Below are positions 15,071 to 23,716 of a stretch of 34,220 nt of DNA, one piece after another. The DNA is taken from NCBI GenBank assembly GCA_002348045.1, contig DDYO01000022.1, positions 14,598-48,817 of the forward strand, in the 5' to 3' direction. The position numbers and the translations under genes were made by a program. The DNA comes from Anaerolineales bacterium UBA2232 (GTDB lineage Bacteria > Chloroflexota > Anaerolineae > UBA2200). How positions within the stretch are numbered: position 1 is the first letter of the stretch; the number at the start of each line of letters is the position of its first letter. The notes under the pieces are model-generated. The model was not told the origin of the DNA. It saw only the letters and a program-made list of their open reading frames with translations, and searched no databases.

Positions 15071-16477
15071 GTGGATACCTATACACACGAGACATACCTT
15101 AGCCCTTTTACGTGGCGCTATGGGTCAGTGGAGATGCGACGAGTCTGGTCCGAGCTCCATCGGAGACGGTTGTGGCGGCGGGTATGGGTTGCCCTCGCTG
15201 ACGCCCAACGGGCTGCAGGCTTGGTCACGCCCGAGCAGGTGGAGGACTTGCGCTTGCACCAGGACAGCATCGACTTGCCGCGGTCTTCCATGATCGAAAC
15301 TCAGATACAACATGATCTCATGGCTGAGGTGCAGTGCTTCGCGGAGCAGTGCAAGGTCGGTGGAAGCATCATTCACTGGGGCGCCACCAGCATGGACGTG
15401 GAAGACAATGCTGATGCCCTTCGCCTTCGGGAGGCCCTGGATCTCTTGCTGGATAGGCTTCGACACGTCCTGCTGAGCATCGCTGAACAGGTGGACAGGC
15501 ATGCTGACCATGTGTGCATGGGTTTTACGCATCTGCAGCCGGCCGAACCAATTACGGTGGGTTACCGCCTTGCAGGCTATGGTCAGGACCTCCTGGCCGA
15601 TTGGGAAGATCTGCTTCGCGTACGAGGGGCAGTACGAGGCAAAGGATTCCGGGGCGCGGTTGGAACGTCGGCTTCGTACCAGGAGTTGCTGGATGGCACG
15701 GGGACGACGGCTGAGCAGATGCAGGCACATGCACTGGCGTCGCTGGGGCTAGAGGCTTTTCCCATCACGGGGCAGACCTATCCGCGGCGGCAGGACTGGA
15801 TAGCCCTCAGTGCGCTGTCTGGTGTTGGCAGTACTGTGTACCGCCTGGCGTTTGACCTGCGCATCCTGCAGGCGCCCCTGTGGGGTGAGTGGGCAGAGCC
15901 ATTCGCGTCTGCTCAGGTAGGGTCTTCGGCGATGCCTTTCAAGCGCAATCCGATCCACTCGGAGAACGTCAACAGCTTGGCACGATTCCTGGCCGCACTG
16001 CCCCGGGTGGCCTGGGACAATGCGGCGCATTGCCTTCTGGAGCGAACGCTGGATGACTCGGCCAATCGGAGAACCGTGCTTCCCGAGGCGTTCCTGTCGG
16101 CCGACGAACTGCTGCTGCGCATCGGCAAGATCGTGTCGGGCCTGCGGGTGGACGACAATGCGGTCAAGCGCAACCTGAAGACGTATGGGATCTTTTCCGC
16201 CACCGAGCGCGTTCTGATGTCCGCAGTCAGAGCAGGAGCAGACCGGCAAGCGCTGCATGGCATCATTCGCCAGCATAGCATGGCCGCTTGGCAGGCAGTC
16301 AGCCGCGGCGATCCCAACCCCTTATCTGATGCGCTGAGCAATGACGCCCGCATCATACAGTGGATGGCACCAACCCGAGTGCGCGAGCTGCTCACGGCGG
16401 ACGCTTACGTGGGCGACGCCCCCGAAAGGGCCCGCCGCCTGGCCGCAGCCATCCGAGAGGCCTGCGACCAGGGCTAG
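15071..16477 (+). CDS. purB: Adenylosuccinate lyase
   Basis: The 468-residue protein is a fumarase/aspartase-superfamily lyase of the PurB type. It catalyses two steps: SAICAR to AICAR, and adenylosuccinate to AMP, releasing fumarate. Visible motifs are SSMIETQIQHDLMAEV, HWGATSMDVEDNAD, GFTHLQPAEP (catalytic His) and the signature GSSAMPFKRNPIHSE (flexible loop with the catalytic Ser pair). The start is GTG 15071, with AGGAGG 5 nt upstream. An earlier ATG (14999) would lie inside the promoter region. It diverges from guaB and converges on purH with 31 bp between stops. The length fits the family. Confidence 0.96.
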   Translation: MDTYTHETYLSPFTWRYGSVEMRRVWSELHRRRLWRRVWVALADAQRAAGLVTPEQVEDLRLHQDSIDLPRSSMIETQIQHDLMAEVQCFAEQCKVGGSIIHWGATSMDVEDNADALRLREALDLLLDRLRHVLLSIAEQVDRHADHVCMGFTHLQPAEPITVGYRLAGYGQDLLADWEDLLRVRGAVRGKGFRGAVGTSASYQELLDGTGTTAEQMQAHALASLGLEAFPITGQTYPRRQDWIALSALSGVGSTVYRLAFDLRILQAPLWGEWAEPFASAQVGSSAMPFKRNPIHSENVNSLARFLAALPRVAWDNAAHCLLERTLDDSANRRTVLPEAFLSADELLLRIGKIVSGLRVDDNAVKRNLKTYGIFSATERVLMSAVRAGADRQALHGIIRQHSMAAWQAVSRGDPNPLSDALSNDARIIQWMAPTRVRELLTADAYVGDAPERARRLAAAIREACDQG

Positions 16478-16508
16478 TGGTCCTTTCTGGTTGCCGCGCT
16501 GAAGGTGA

Positions 16509-18020
16509 TTAGTGGCGAAAGTGGCGCATGCCGGTGAAGCAGAGAGCCATTCCCAATCGGTCTGCCGCGGCGATGATGTCCGCGTCCCTTACCGAGCCGC
16601 CGGGCTCCACAACAGCGGTTACACCGGCCTCGGCCGCTGCCTCCACTCCGTCTGCGAAGGGGAAGAAAGCATCGGACGCCATTACGGCGCCTTGGGACCG
16701 GTTACCAGCCTTGGCGATGGCCAACTTGACGGAGTCCACCCGACTGGGCAGCCCACCGCCGATGCCGACTGCCGTTTCACCCTGGGCCAGCAGGATGGCA
16801 TTGGACTTGACGTGGGCTACCGCTTGCCAGGCGAAGCGAAGCCCAGCCATTTCGGCGGCTGAGGGAGCGCGCTGACTGACCACTCGCCACCGGGCGTTGT
16901 CGCCCTGATCGCGATCCTGAGTGAGCAACCCGCCTCGAACGCTGCGGTATTCATGCGCATCGGCCACATCCTGCGACAACTCCAGCAGCCGGCAGTCCTT
17001 ACGGCGGGCAAGGATCCCCAGGGCTTCGGCGGTGAATCCCGGTGCGGCTATCGCCTCGACGAACAAGTTGCCCAAGGCCCTGGCAGTGACTGCGTCAAAG
17101 ACCTGATTGGAGGCGATGACGCCACCAAAGGCGGAGACGGGGTCACACGCCAAGGCAAGGGGAAATGCTTCGGCGATTGTCGAGGCAGAGGCAATTCCAC
17201 ATGGTCCCAAATGTTTCACAATGGCGATGGTGGGGCGTTGGAAAGCTTGGGCAGCGCGCCAGGCTGCATCCAGGTCTAGCAGGTTGTTGTAGGATAGCAC
17301 CTTGCCCTGCAACAGTCGCCCGCCCAGAGGCCCCATGATCCCCGGGGCGCCGTAGAATGCAGCTTGCTGATGGGGGTTCTCTCCATAGCGCAGGTCCGCC
17401 AGCTTGTGCCAACTCAGCACCAGTTGGTCAGGGAATCCGGCCGTATCGCCGCGAAGGTACTCCTGGATCGCAGCGTCGTACGAGGCCGTGTGGGTGAAAG
17501 CACTAACAGCCAGCCGCCGCCGCGTGTCCGCAGTTACTTCGCCAGTAGCCTCCAGCTCTGCGGCAACGGCGGCATAGTCCGCCGGGTCGCACAGCACCGC
17601 CACATGCGCCCAGTTCTTGGCGGCAGCCCGCAAAAGGGCCACGCCGCCAATGTCAATCTGCTCGACAACGGCCTCCAGGCTGGCACTGGGATCCGCCGCC
17701 GTCGCTTCAAACGGGTAAAGGTTGACCACCACCAAATCTATCTCGTCCCAGCCCAGGTGTGTGAGTTCAGCCCGGTCGTGAGCGGTGCGCCGCGACAGGA
17801 TACCGCCGTGAATGGCGGGATGCAGCGTCTTCACTCGACCCCCCAGGATCTCCGGGGACTGGGTCAGATCACTGACCAATGTGACCGGGAGGCCCGCGTC
17901 TTGCAGTGCTTGGGCTGTGCCTCCGCTGGCAACGAGTTGCACCCCTTTTCCAGAGAGCACTCGAGCAAGGTCAATCATTCCCGTCTTGTCAAAGACACTG
18001 AAAAGCGCGCGCCTGATCAC
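16509..18020 (-). CDS. purH: Bifunctional AICAR formyltransferase/IMP cyclohydrolase
   Basis: The 503-residue protein carries both PurH domains. The N-terminal IMP cyclohydrolase (about residues 1-190) shows RRALFSVFDKTG, GTAQAL, GGRVKTLHPAIHGGIL and VVNLYPFE. The C-terminal AICAR transformylase (about 195-503) shows RYGENPHQQAAFY, IVKHLGPCGIA (catalytic Lys-His), DPVSAFGG, and SDAFFPFADGVE near the end. It performs the last two steps to IMP. GGAGG abuts an ATG at 18026 with no spacing, whereas GTG 18020 sits 6 nt from it and gives the usual MIRRAL-type N-terminus, so I prefer GTG 18020; the difference is two codons. KHxxPCG carries Gly where many bacteria have Asn. It is transcribed from its own promoter, divergent from the DUF1576 gene. 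Confidence 0.96.
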   Translation of the reverse strand: MIRRALFSVFDKTGMIDLARVLSGKGVQLVASGGTAQALQDAGLPVTLVSDLTQSPEILGGRVKTLHPAIHGGILSRRTAHDRAELTHLGWDEIDLVVVNLYPFEATAADPSASLEAVVEQIDIGGVALLRAAAKNWAHVAVLCDPADYAAVAAELEATGEVTADTRRRLAVSAFTHTASYDAAIQEYLRGDTAGFPDQLVLSWHKLADLRYGENPHQQAAFYGAPGIMGPLGGRLLQGKVLSYNNLLDLDAAWRAAQAFQRPTIAIVKHLGPCGIASASTIAEAFPLALACDPVSAFGGVIASNQVFDAVTARALGNLFVEAIAAPGFTAEALGILARRKDCRLLELSQDVADAHEYRSVRGGLLTQDRDQGDNARWRVVSQRAPSAAEMAGLRFAWQAVAHVKSNAILLAQGETAVGIGGGLPSRVDSVKLAIAKAGNRSQGAVMASDAFFPFADGVEAAAEAGVTAVVEPGGSVRDADIIAAADRLGMALCFTGMRHFRH

Positions 18021-18026
18021 ATCCAT

Positions 18027-18031
18027 CCTCC
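18027..18031 (-). promoter_or_regulatory. Ribosome binding site deciding the purH start
   Basis: GGAGG on the minus strand touches the ATG at 18026 directly but is 6 nt from GTG 18020. Normal spacing therefore favours the GTG. Confidence 0.6.
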
Positions 18032-18092
18032 TGAGTTGGTTGTCTTGCGGTGTCCGGCGTCTTCTCCCGTTGGGAAGTGAAACGCGACGGCC

Positions 18093-18121
18093 ATTATACT
18101 GTCAAGCTGGACCGAACCCAA
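18093..18121 (-). promoter_or_regulatory. purH promoter
   Basis: On the minus strand: TTGGGT (18121-18116), a 17-bp spacer and perfect TATAAT (18098-18093). The leader is about 65 nt. A TTGACA lies inside the spacer only one base from the -10, too close to act as its -35. Confidence 0.7.
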
Positions 18122-18171
18122 ACGACCTGACCGATTCGTTCGGGTTTGGTTGGCGCAAGAGCAGCAGGCCT

Positions 18172-18200
18172 TTGGATGATGATGGCAGTAGTGCTATAAT
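18172..18200 (+). promoter_or_regulatory. Promoter for the DUF1576 membrane protein
   Basis: TTGGAT (18172-18177), a 17-bp spacer and perfect TATAAT (18195-18200). The roughly 90-nt leader ends in GGAGG (18289-18293). I looked for a riboswitch in the leader and did not recognise one. Confidence 0.7.
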
Positions 18201-18296
18201 TCCTTCCTTGGTGCGCCGTGATGAGGTCTTTCGTCCACGCAGAGCAGCGGAACGAGCAACCAACCGCCTGGCCCACCGCAACCCCCGTGGAGGGAA

Positions 18297-19538
18297 GTGC
18301 CGTTGCGTAGACGAATACTTGGTCTTCTAGCCGCGTACATGGCCATGTGGACATTGTTGGGGGTTGCCTTGACGGCCCCGGGGCAGGTCATTCCTGGTCT
18401 TCGCACCATCGTGACCTCACCCGGTATCCTGATCAGCGACTATGTGGACCTGGCGGGTCTGGGACCGTCCCTGGTCAATTCAGGCCTGGTTGCTTTGGTG
18501 GGCGTTGGCCTGGCTGCTCTGTTCGGCGCGCGGTCTCTGGGTGTGGTGATTGCCGCCGTGTTCACCATGGCGGGATTTGCGCTCTTCGGCAAGAACGTCT
18601 TTAACATCTGGCCCGGATTCGTCGGTGTCTACCTGTACCACCGATACACCGGACGACCCATGTCCGAGTTGACCACCCCGCTTCTGTTCGGCACGACCCT
18701 GGCCCCCTTGGTTAGTCAGATTGCCTTTGGCTTTACCTCCTCGCCCTGGGCGATCGTGGCGGGCATATTGGCTGGCGTTCTTGCGGGTTTCATGGTATCC
18801 GCGATGGCCGCTCACATCCTGTCCATTCACTTTGGCTACAACCTCTTTAACATCGGTCTGACCGGTGGCTTTATCAGTATGGTGTTTTTTGCCTTGACCA
18901 AGGCGCTTGGTTGGCAATACAGCGGGGCGGCCTACTGGTCTACCCAACACACCCTCACCTTTGCCCTTGTGCTGGGCGCGCTGTTGGCCTCAATGATAGT
19001 GCTTGGCTGTTGGTGGGGCGCCAGCGTGGCGGGACTGAGAAGCATCATGAGCCACTCGGGTAAGCTGGTCACCGACTATGTGGAAATTGCGGGGCTGGGA
19101 TCATCACTGGTGAACATGGGCGTGGTAGGGTCCATCTGCCTGGCCTATGTGCTTCTGATCAGGGGACCTATCAGCGGACCGGTTGCCGGCGCCATCCTGA
19201 CGCTGGCGGGATTTGGCGCCCTGGGCGCCCATGCCCGCAATTCTGTGCCGGTGATGCTGGGCGTGTTTCTCATGTCACTGCCCATGGTTTGGAGCGCCAC
19301 GGAGCCCGGTCCTCTGCTGGCTGCGCTCTTTTGCATCGGCCTGTGCCCCATCGCCGGCCGCTACGGGTTCTTGGCCGGAGTGCTGGCAGGGATGCTCCAC
19401 CTGCCGGTGGTGATGCACACGGCGGCCACCTACGGGTGGATGAACCTCTACAACAACGGGTTTGCTGGGGCGCTGGTGGCCATGGTGTTCCTGGGATTCT
19501 TGAAAGGGTGCCGTCCCGATCTGGTGCAGGATTGCTGA
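18297..19538 (+). CDS. DUF1576 family multi-pass membrane protein
   Basis: The 413-residue product is almost entirely hydrophobic, with about 10-12 membrane segments, and matches the DUF1576 family of unknown function. It is an internal duplication. DYVDLAGLGPSLVNSGLV (near residue 43) recurs as DYVEIAGLGSSLVNMGVV (near residue 260). SIHFGYNLFNIGLTGGFISM (near 178) recurs as TYGWMNLYNNGFAGALVAMV near the end. Such repeat architecture is typical of transporters, so a transport role is a reasonable guess, without a known substrate. Start choice: GTG 18297 is 3 nt from GGAGG, while TTG 18303 is 9 nt away; both are possible. It has its own promoter and converges with radC, stops 17 bp apart. Confidence 0.85.
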   Translation: MPLRRRILGLLAAYMAMWTLLGVALTAPGQVIPGLRTIVTSPGILISDYVDLAGLGPSLVNSGLVALVGVGLAALFGARSLGVVIAAVFTMAGFALFGKNVFNIWPGFVGVYLYHRYTGRPMSELTTPLLFGTTLAPLVSQIAFGFTSSPWAIVAGILAGVLAGFMVSAMAAHILSIHFGYNLFNIGLTGGFISMVFFALTKALGWQYSGAAYWSTQHTLTFALVLGALLASMIVLGCWWGASVAGLRSIMSHSGKLVTDYVEIAGLGSSLVNMGVVGSICLAYVLLIRGPISGPVAGAILTLAGFGALGAHARNSVPVMLGVFLMSLPMVWSATEPGPLLAALFCIGLCPIAGRYGFLAGVLAGMLHLPVVMHTAATYGWMNLYNNGFAGALVAMVFLGFLKGCRPDLVQDC

Positions 19539-19555
19539 CTTGCCGTAGGATGACG

Positions 19556-20263
19556 CTAGGAGAAACCCAGGCCCCTTTCCTTGAGGCTGACGTAGCGCTG
19601 GCGGCCGATGATCAGGTGGTCAAGGACGTCAATGTCCAACAGCTTGCCAGCATCGACGATCTGCTGCGTGACCCTCACGTCATCAGAGGAGGGAGTAGGG
19701 TCTCCGGAAGGGTGGTTGTGCGCCACCAGGAGTGCGGGGCAGTTGAGGCGCACGGCTTCACGGAAAACCTCGGCCACACGGATCTGCGAGGTGTTGACGC
19801 TACCCTGGTAAAGGGTTGGCGAAGCGAGGACGTGATGCTTGGTGTCCAAGAGGAGCAGACGCAGGTGCTCCTGCTCCAGGAGGCTCATTTCAGGCATGAG
19901 CAGGTTGGCTGCGTCGGCGGGAGAGGTGATCTGAGGGCGTTCTTCAGGGGCGGAAATCAAAAGGCGGCGTCCGAGTTCGAACGCCGCCTGTACTTGTGCC
20001 GTCTTGGCCGGACCCAGTCCATGCTCTTGCGCCAACTGACCAAAGCTACTGCGGGCCAGCCCGGCGAGTCCAGAATACTTGGACAGCAAACGCTGCGCCA
20101 TGTTGAGCACGTTCTCACTGCCCACCCCCGTTCGCAGGATAATGGCCAGGAGTTCGGCGTTCGATAGCGCGCTGGCGCCAGAATGCTGCAGTCGCTCCCG
20201 CGGTCGGTCGGCGGCGTTCATGTCGTGGATGGTGAGATAGGGAGTTGCCTCATCTTTCGACAT
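19556..20263 (-). CDS. radC: RadC family JAB-domain protein
   Basis: The 235-residue protein has the two-part RadC layout. An N-terminal helix-hairpin-helix-like region contains [20 protein letters not shown], followed by a C-terminal JAMM/MPN domain. The metal motif [14 protein letters not shown] (HxH, 7 residues, S, 2 residues, D) is complete. RadC proteins were once tied to DNA repair, but their biochemical role is still unsettled; the JAMM motif suggests metal-dependent hydrolase chemistry. The start at ATG 20263 has GGAGG 5 nt upstream. It lies 52 bp downstream of the dehydrogenase gene on the same strand, so they may share a transcript. Reading further upstream only adds frame overlap with the dehydrogenase. 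Confidence 0.92.
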   Translation of the reverse strand: MSKDEATPYLTIHDMNAADRPRERLQHSGASALSNAELLAIILRTGVGSENVLNMAQRLLSKYSGLAGLARSSFGQLAQEHGLGPAKTAQVQAAFELGRRLLISAPEERPQITSPADAANLLMPEMSLLEQEHLRLLLLDTKHHVLASPTLYQGSVNTSQIRVAEVFREAVRLNCPALLVAHNHPSGDPTPSSDDVRVTQQIVDAGKLLDIDVLDHLIIGRQRYVSLKERGLGFS

Positions 20264-20315
20264 GTGAACCTCCACTTGACCGGTTCTACGCTGGCGCCGG
20301 ATGGGTTTATCCGCG

Positions 20316-21356
20316 TTACGGTCTCTGCTTGTTGATCTCCATGACGACCTTGAGGGAAGTGCCCGTGCGCACGATTTCCATGCCTTCCTTGAGCTGGTCC
20401 AGTGGCAGCACGTGCTCAATGAGGCTGGCCACGTCCACCGTCTTCTGCTCGATGGCCTGGATGCTCTCAAAGTACTCTGGCTCGATGTAGTCAGAGGAGC
20501 CCGTCAAGTTGATCTCCTGGTAGTGCACGAAATTAGGGCTCAGGGAGATTGGCGTTTCTGGATGAGTGCCAGCAAAGAGGACTACATGGGCCTGTGGTGC
20601 TGCCGACATGATGGCGCTCTCCGCAGCCTTGCTGTTGCCTACGCAGACGATGACCGAGTCTGCTCCCCAACCCTCAGTGGCCTTCTTGACCGCTTCAACC
20701 AGGTCCTGCTCAGCGGGATTGACACCCAGGTCGGCCCCAAACTTGACTGCAGCTGCCAGGCGCGTGGCATGGGGCTCGGACACGATGACCTTGGACCCGG
20801 CTGCCTTCGCTGACAGGAGGTGAAGCAGGCCAATGGGGCCCGATCCTACGATCAGGGTGGTGGTGCCCATGCGGACGTGGGCACGGTGTTGCCCGTGCAG
20901 CACGCAGGCCAATGGTTCCCCAAAGGACGCAGCGGCCAGGCTGGTGGTGGGCTTTAATGGGTACAAGTGGGAGTCGGGCACCACGCAGTACTCGGCGAAA
21001 CCGCGCAACCCGTGGCTGTGGTACGTGGTGCACTTGTTGTTGACCCCGTGTCCACAAGGCGCGCAGGCGGAGTAGCAGGGCTTGGCCGGGTTTACTGCCA
21101 CAGGATCGCCAACCTCAACGCGCTTGACGTTCGATCCCTTGGCCTCAATCCACCCGGAGAACTCGTGGCCGCCGATCATGGGGAATGTGGCCCGGGGGGA
21201 GCGGCCGTCGTAGACGCGAAAGTCCGACGGACAGATGCCGCAGTAGGCGATGCGAACCAGGACCTCATCGGGGCCTGGCTCTCCCATCGGCACTTGCTCA
21301 ATGCGGATGTCCCCAGGGCCGTGGAGCATGGCTGCTTTCATAGTTCGCGATGACAT
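20316..21356 (-). CDS. Zinc-dependent medium-chain dehydrogenase
   Basis: The 346-residue protein is a medium-chain (alcohol/sorbitol-type) dehydrogenase. Catalytic zinc ligands are in YCGICPSD (Cys) and IGGHEFSG (His-Glu). The structural-zinc lobe is present as [16 protein letters not shown] (four cysteines). The Rossmann motif GSGPIGLLH is followed by VIVSEPH, the acidic residue favouring NAD(H). Typical reactions are oxidation of secondary alcohols of polyols or threonine; the substrate cannot be read from sequence. ATG 21356 has GGAGG 9 nt ahead; a second in-frame ATG at 21341 is the alternative. No strong promoter was found upstream, only TATGAT at 21437-21432 without a clear -35. Confidence 0.92.
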   Translation of the reverse strand: MSSRTMKAAMLHGPGDIRIEQVPMGEPGPDEVLVRIAYCGICPSDFRVYDGRSPRATFPMIGGHEFSGWIEAKGSNVKRVEVGDPVAVNPAKPCYSACAPCGHGVNNKCTTYHSHGLRGFAEYCVVPDSHLYPLKPTTSLAAASFGEPLACVLHGQHRAHVRMGTTTLIVGSGPIGLLHLLSAKAAGSKVIVSEPHATRLAAAVKFGADLGVNPAEQDLVEAVKKATEGWGADSVIVCVGNSKAAESAIMSAAPQAHVVLFAGTHPETPISLSPNFVHYQEINLTGSSDYIEPEYFESIQAIEQKTVDVASLIEHVLPLDQLKEGMEIVRTGTSLKVVMEINKQRP

Positions 21357-21542
21357 TGACTGTTGCCTCCAAATTGTGTTGGTGAGTTTTGGATCAGGCC
21401 GTGCCCGAAGACCGAGCATTGGGCCGTCCCGATCATACTGTGCGTGGGTTTGTGCTTTCGCCAGATTCAGCAGGCGTCGCAACCGCACCGGCCCATTCTA
21501 CCACACATGCGGTTGCGGCGCCAATCGGAGCGAGGCCCCGTG

Positions 21543-22568
21543 ATGGGTGATGCCGCCCTGGGGATCCGCCGGCACAGCCTGAATCGGGTTCTGTTTGACA
21601 AAGGCGCTGGGCATACGGTATTATCGCAAGCAATCACCGCGAACGGCCACCCGCACCACGGAGGTCTTGGTATCCTTAACCAGGCTGACATCAGCTACTA
21701 TGCTTATCGGGTTTTTGGAGCGCTGGTGCCATGGGTGCCGCCCCGAGTGGGCTACCGGGTTTTTGAATGGTTGGGCGACCTGGCCTACCTGAGATCCGAG
21801 GCCTCGCGGGAGAGCGTGATGGACAACCTCCGTCACGTTCTGGGGGATCAGGCGAACCCTGAGCGCCTGTCGGCAATCTGCCGAAGCGTCTTTCGCAATC
21901 AGGCACGAAACTATTATGATCTCTTTCGCCTGCCAGCGTTGACTGCGGAGCACGTTAAGAGCATTGCGACGTTGCGCGGCCTGGAGCACCTGGAAGAGGC
22001 GCTGCGGAGGGGCAAGGGAGCCATAGCCTTCTCAGCCCACTTTGGCAACCTCGAGATTGTGGGGCACTTGTTCGGAATACATGGTTACGGCATGGTGGCG
22101 CCCGCTGAACACTTGGAGCCTGACAAGCTCTTTCGCTATGTGGTGTCGTTGCGGGCACGACACGGGTTGAGACCCCTGCCGGCCGACGGTTTTATGCGCC
22201 CCCTGTTTCGTACTCTGCGCCGCAACGGGATCGTGGGACTGGCGGGCGACCGCAACCTGACGGGTACGGGCACCTGGACCGAATTCTTTGGTGCGCCAGC
22301 GTTGCTGCCCGATGGTCACGTGCAGCTGGCGCTGCGTACCGGAGCTTGTCTCGTTCCGGCGTTTGGTTTTCGTCATTCCGACAATACACTATCGGGTGTT
22401 GTCGAGCCGGCCCTGGACCTGAAGCGCACGGGCGATTTCCAGTCGGATCTGCGGAGTGGCATGGCGCAAGTGGTGGAAGTGCTGGAGCGCTATATTGGGC
22501 AGTACCCCGAGCAGTGGGTGATGTTTCAGCCACTGTGGGCACCACAGCCGGGATTGCGGTCATCATGA
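21543..22568 (+). CDS. LpxL/PatA-type lysophospholipid acyltransferase
   Basis: The recognisable protein starts around SYYAYRVFGALVPWVPP (base 21690) and runs about 290 residues. It shows the HtrB/LpxL acyltransferase signature AFSAHFGNLEIVGHL (H-x4-E), then AGDRNLTGTGTWTEFFG and LLPDGHVQLALRTGACLVP. In actinobacteria the homologue PatA acylates phosphatidylinositol mannosides. The start is unclear. ATG 21543 has GAGG 7 nt ahead, but the first 45 residues look non-coding and contain a consensus promoter (21595-21624). A GGAGG at 21660-21664 points instead to an in-frame ATC at 21672, with no ATG, GTG or TTG nearby. I give the ATG 21543 reading as the conservative option. Its stop overlaps the next ATG (ATGA), the first link in a three-gene operon. 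Confidence 0.82.
   Translation: MGDAALGIRRHSLNRVLFDKGAGHTVLSQAITANGHPHHGGLGILNQADISYYAYRVFGALVPWVPPRVGYRVFEWLGDLAYLRSEASRESVMDNLRHVLGDQANPERLSAICRSVFRNQARNYYDLFRLPALTAEHVKSIATLRGLEHLEEALRRGKGAIAFSAHFGNLEIVGHLFGIHGYGMVAPAEHLEPDKLFRYVVSLRARHGLRPLPADGFMRPLFRTLRRNGIVGLAGDRNLTGTGTWTEFFGAPALLPDGHVQLALRTGACLVPAFGFRHSDNTLSGVVEPALDLKRTGDFQSDLRSGMAQVVEVLERYIGQYPEQWVMFQPLWAPQPGLRSS
21595..21624 (+). promoter_or_regulatory. Promoter for the glycolipid operon, inside the longer acyltransferase reading
   Basis: TTGACA (21595-21600, perfect), an 18-bp spacer and TATTAT (21619-21624). The expected start is near 21631, which would exclude ATG 21543 from this transcript. Confidence 0.7.
21660..21664 (+). promoter_or_regulatory. 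Ribosome binding site ahead of an apparent ATC start
   Basis: GGAGG 7 nt before the in-frame ATC at 21672. No standard start codon in the acyltransferase frame lies at a suitable distance; the next is GTG 21726, which would cut off the family's N-terminal helix. Confidence 0.45.
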
Positions 22569-23716
22569 GAATCGCGCAAGTTACTCCCTACGAGTACCCT
22601 TATCCGGGTGGGGTGACCGATCATGTCACCCACCTGGCGGAACGCCTGCGCAGTTGGGGGCATGATGTCAAGATCGTTGCGCCAGCGGGCAAACGGCACG
22701 GCGAGCCTCAAGACGATGTCATCGCTGTCAGCCGCTTTATTGTCGGGGTGCCATTCTCTGGCTCGGTTTCACGACTGGGGCTCTCTCCCTATATATACCG
22801 CACCGTCAAAAAGCTGTTGAAGCAAGAGCAGTTTGATATCATTCACATCCACGAACCTCTGACCCCTGTCCTGCCGATTTCGGTCTTGCGCCACTCCAAG
22901 ACCATTAACGTCGGGACATTTCATGCCTACCGGGAGGATTCGCACCGCACCCTGGGCCGGCTGAGCCCCGTCTTTCAGCCTTTGGTGGACAAGCTTCACG
23001 CGCGTATCTGCGTGTCTGAGGCTTCTTACCAGCAAGTGAGCCAGTACTTCCCAGGCGACTATTCGATCATTCCCAACGGGATCGACCTGGAGGAGTTCGG
23101 AGGAGATGACATCGAGCCCCTGGAGGGCTACACAGATGCGCGCCCTACTCTGCTCTTTGTGGGCCGGTTGGACAAGCGCAAGGGTTTTGACCACCTCATC
23201 CGGGCATATCCGTACGTACTTGAGGAATTTCCTACGGCGCGCCTGTTGGTGGCGGGGGCCTACGACAAGGACGACAAGGACCCGTACGTGCGGTATGCTC
23301 GGATGCATCGCCTCACTGGTGTACGCTTCGTGGGTCGTGTCGCGGATGAGGAGCTGCCGCGTTATTACCGGAGCTGTGATGTGTTCTGCGCGCCCTCCAC
23401 CGGGTTCGAGAGCTTTGGGATTGTCCTGCTTGAGGCTATGGCTGCGGGACGGCCCATCGTTGCGTCATCTATTGCTGGGTATCGCAGCGTGATGGACGAT
23501 GAAGTCGAGGGTCTCCTGGTGCCGCCTGGCGACGCCCGGGCGCTGGCACTGGCTATCATTCGCTTACTGCGGGATCCTGATCTGCGGCAGCGCTTGGGAG
23601 AGCACGGTCGGCGCAAGGCTGCTCATTATGACTGGTCCATCGTTGCCCGCCGCGTCTTGGACGTTTATGAGCGGCTGTTGCAGCAGAAAGCACAGGGACT
23701 GTTACATGTTGAGTGA
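22565..23716 (+). CDS. PimA-like GT4 glycosyltransferase
   Basis: The 383-residue protein is a two-Rossmann-domain GT-B glycosyltransferase of family GT4. The N-terminal MRIAQVTPYEYPYPGGVTDH is the acceptor-side start with the GGV glycine loop, and IIHIHEPLTP is a typical second strand. In the C-terminal half, LLFVGRLDKRKGFDHLI and ESFGIVLLEAMAAGRP form the donor-binding E-x7-E motif. Close relatives include PimA, which puts mannose on phosphatidylinositol using GDP-mannose. The neighbours (acyltransferase before, CDP-alcohol transferase after) strongly support this lipid role, although acceptor and sugar are inferred. ATG 22565 overlaps the upstream stop (ATGA), and its own 3' end overlaps the next start by 11 bp. 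Confidence 0.9.
   Translation: MRIAQVTPYEYPYPGGVTDHVTHLAERLRSWGHDVKIVAPAGKRHGEPQDDVIAVSRFIVGVPFSGSVSRLGLSPYIYRTVKKLLKQEQFDIIHIHEPLTPVLPISVLRHSKTINVGTFHAYREDSHRTLGRLSPVFQPLVDKLHARICVSEASYQQVSQYFPGDYSIIPNGIDLEEFGGDDIEPLEGYTDARPTLLFVGRLDKRKGFDHLIRAYPYVLEEFPTARLLVAGAYDKDDKDPYVRYARMHRLTGVRFVGRVADEELPRYYRSCDVFCAPSTGFESFGIVLLEAMAAGRPIVASSIAGYRSVMDDEVEGLLVPPGDARALALAIIRLLRDPDLRQRLGEHGRRKAAHYDWSIVARRVLDVYERLLQQKAQGLLHVE

Noticed and set aside
18201..18296. Possible riboswitch or hammerhead ribozyme in the DUF1576 leader
   Set aside because: TGATGAG is present, but the matching core elements and stems of hammerhead or fluoride aptamers are not.
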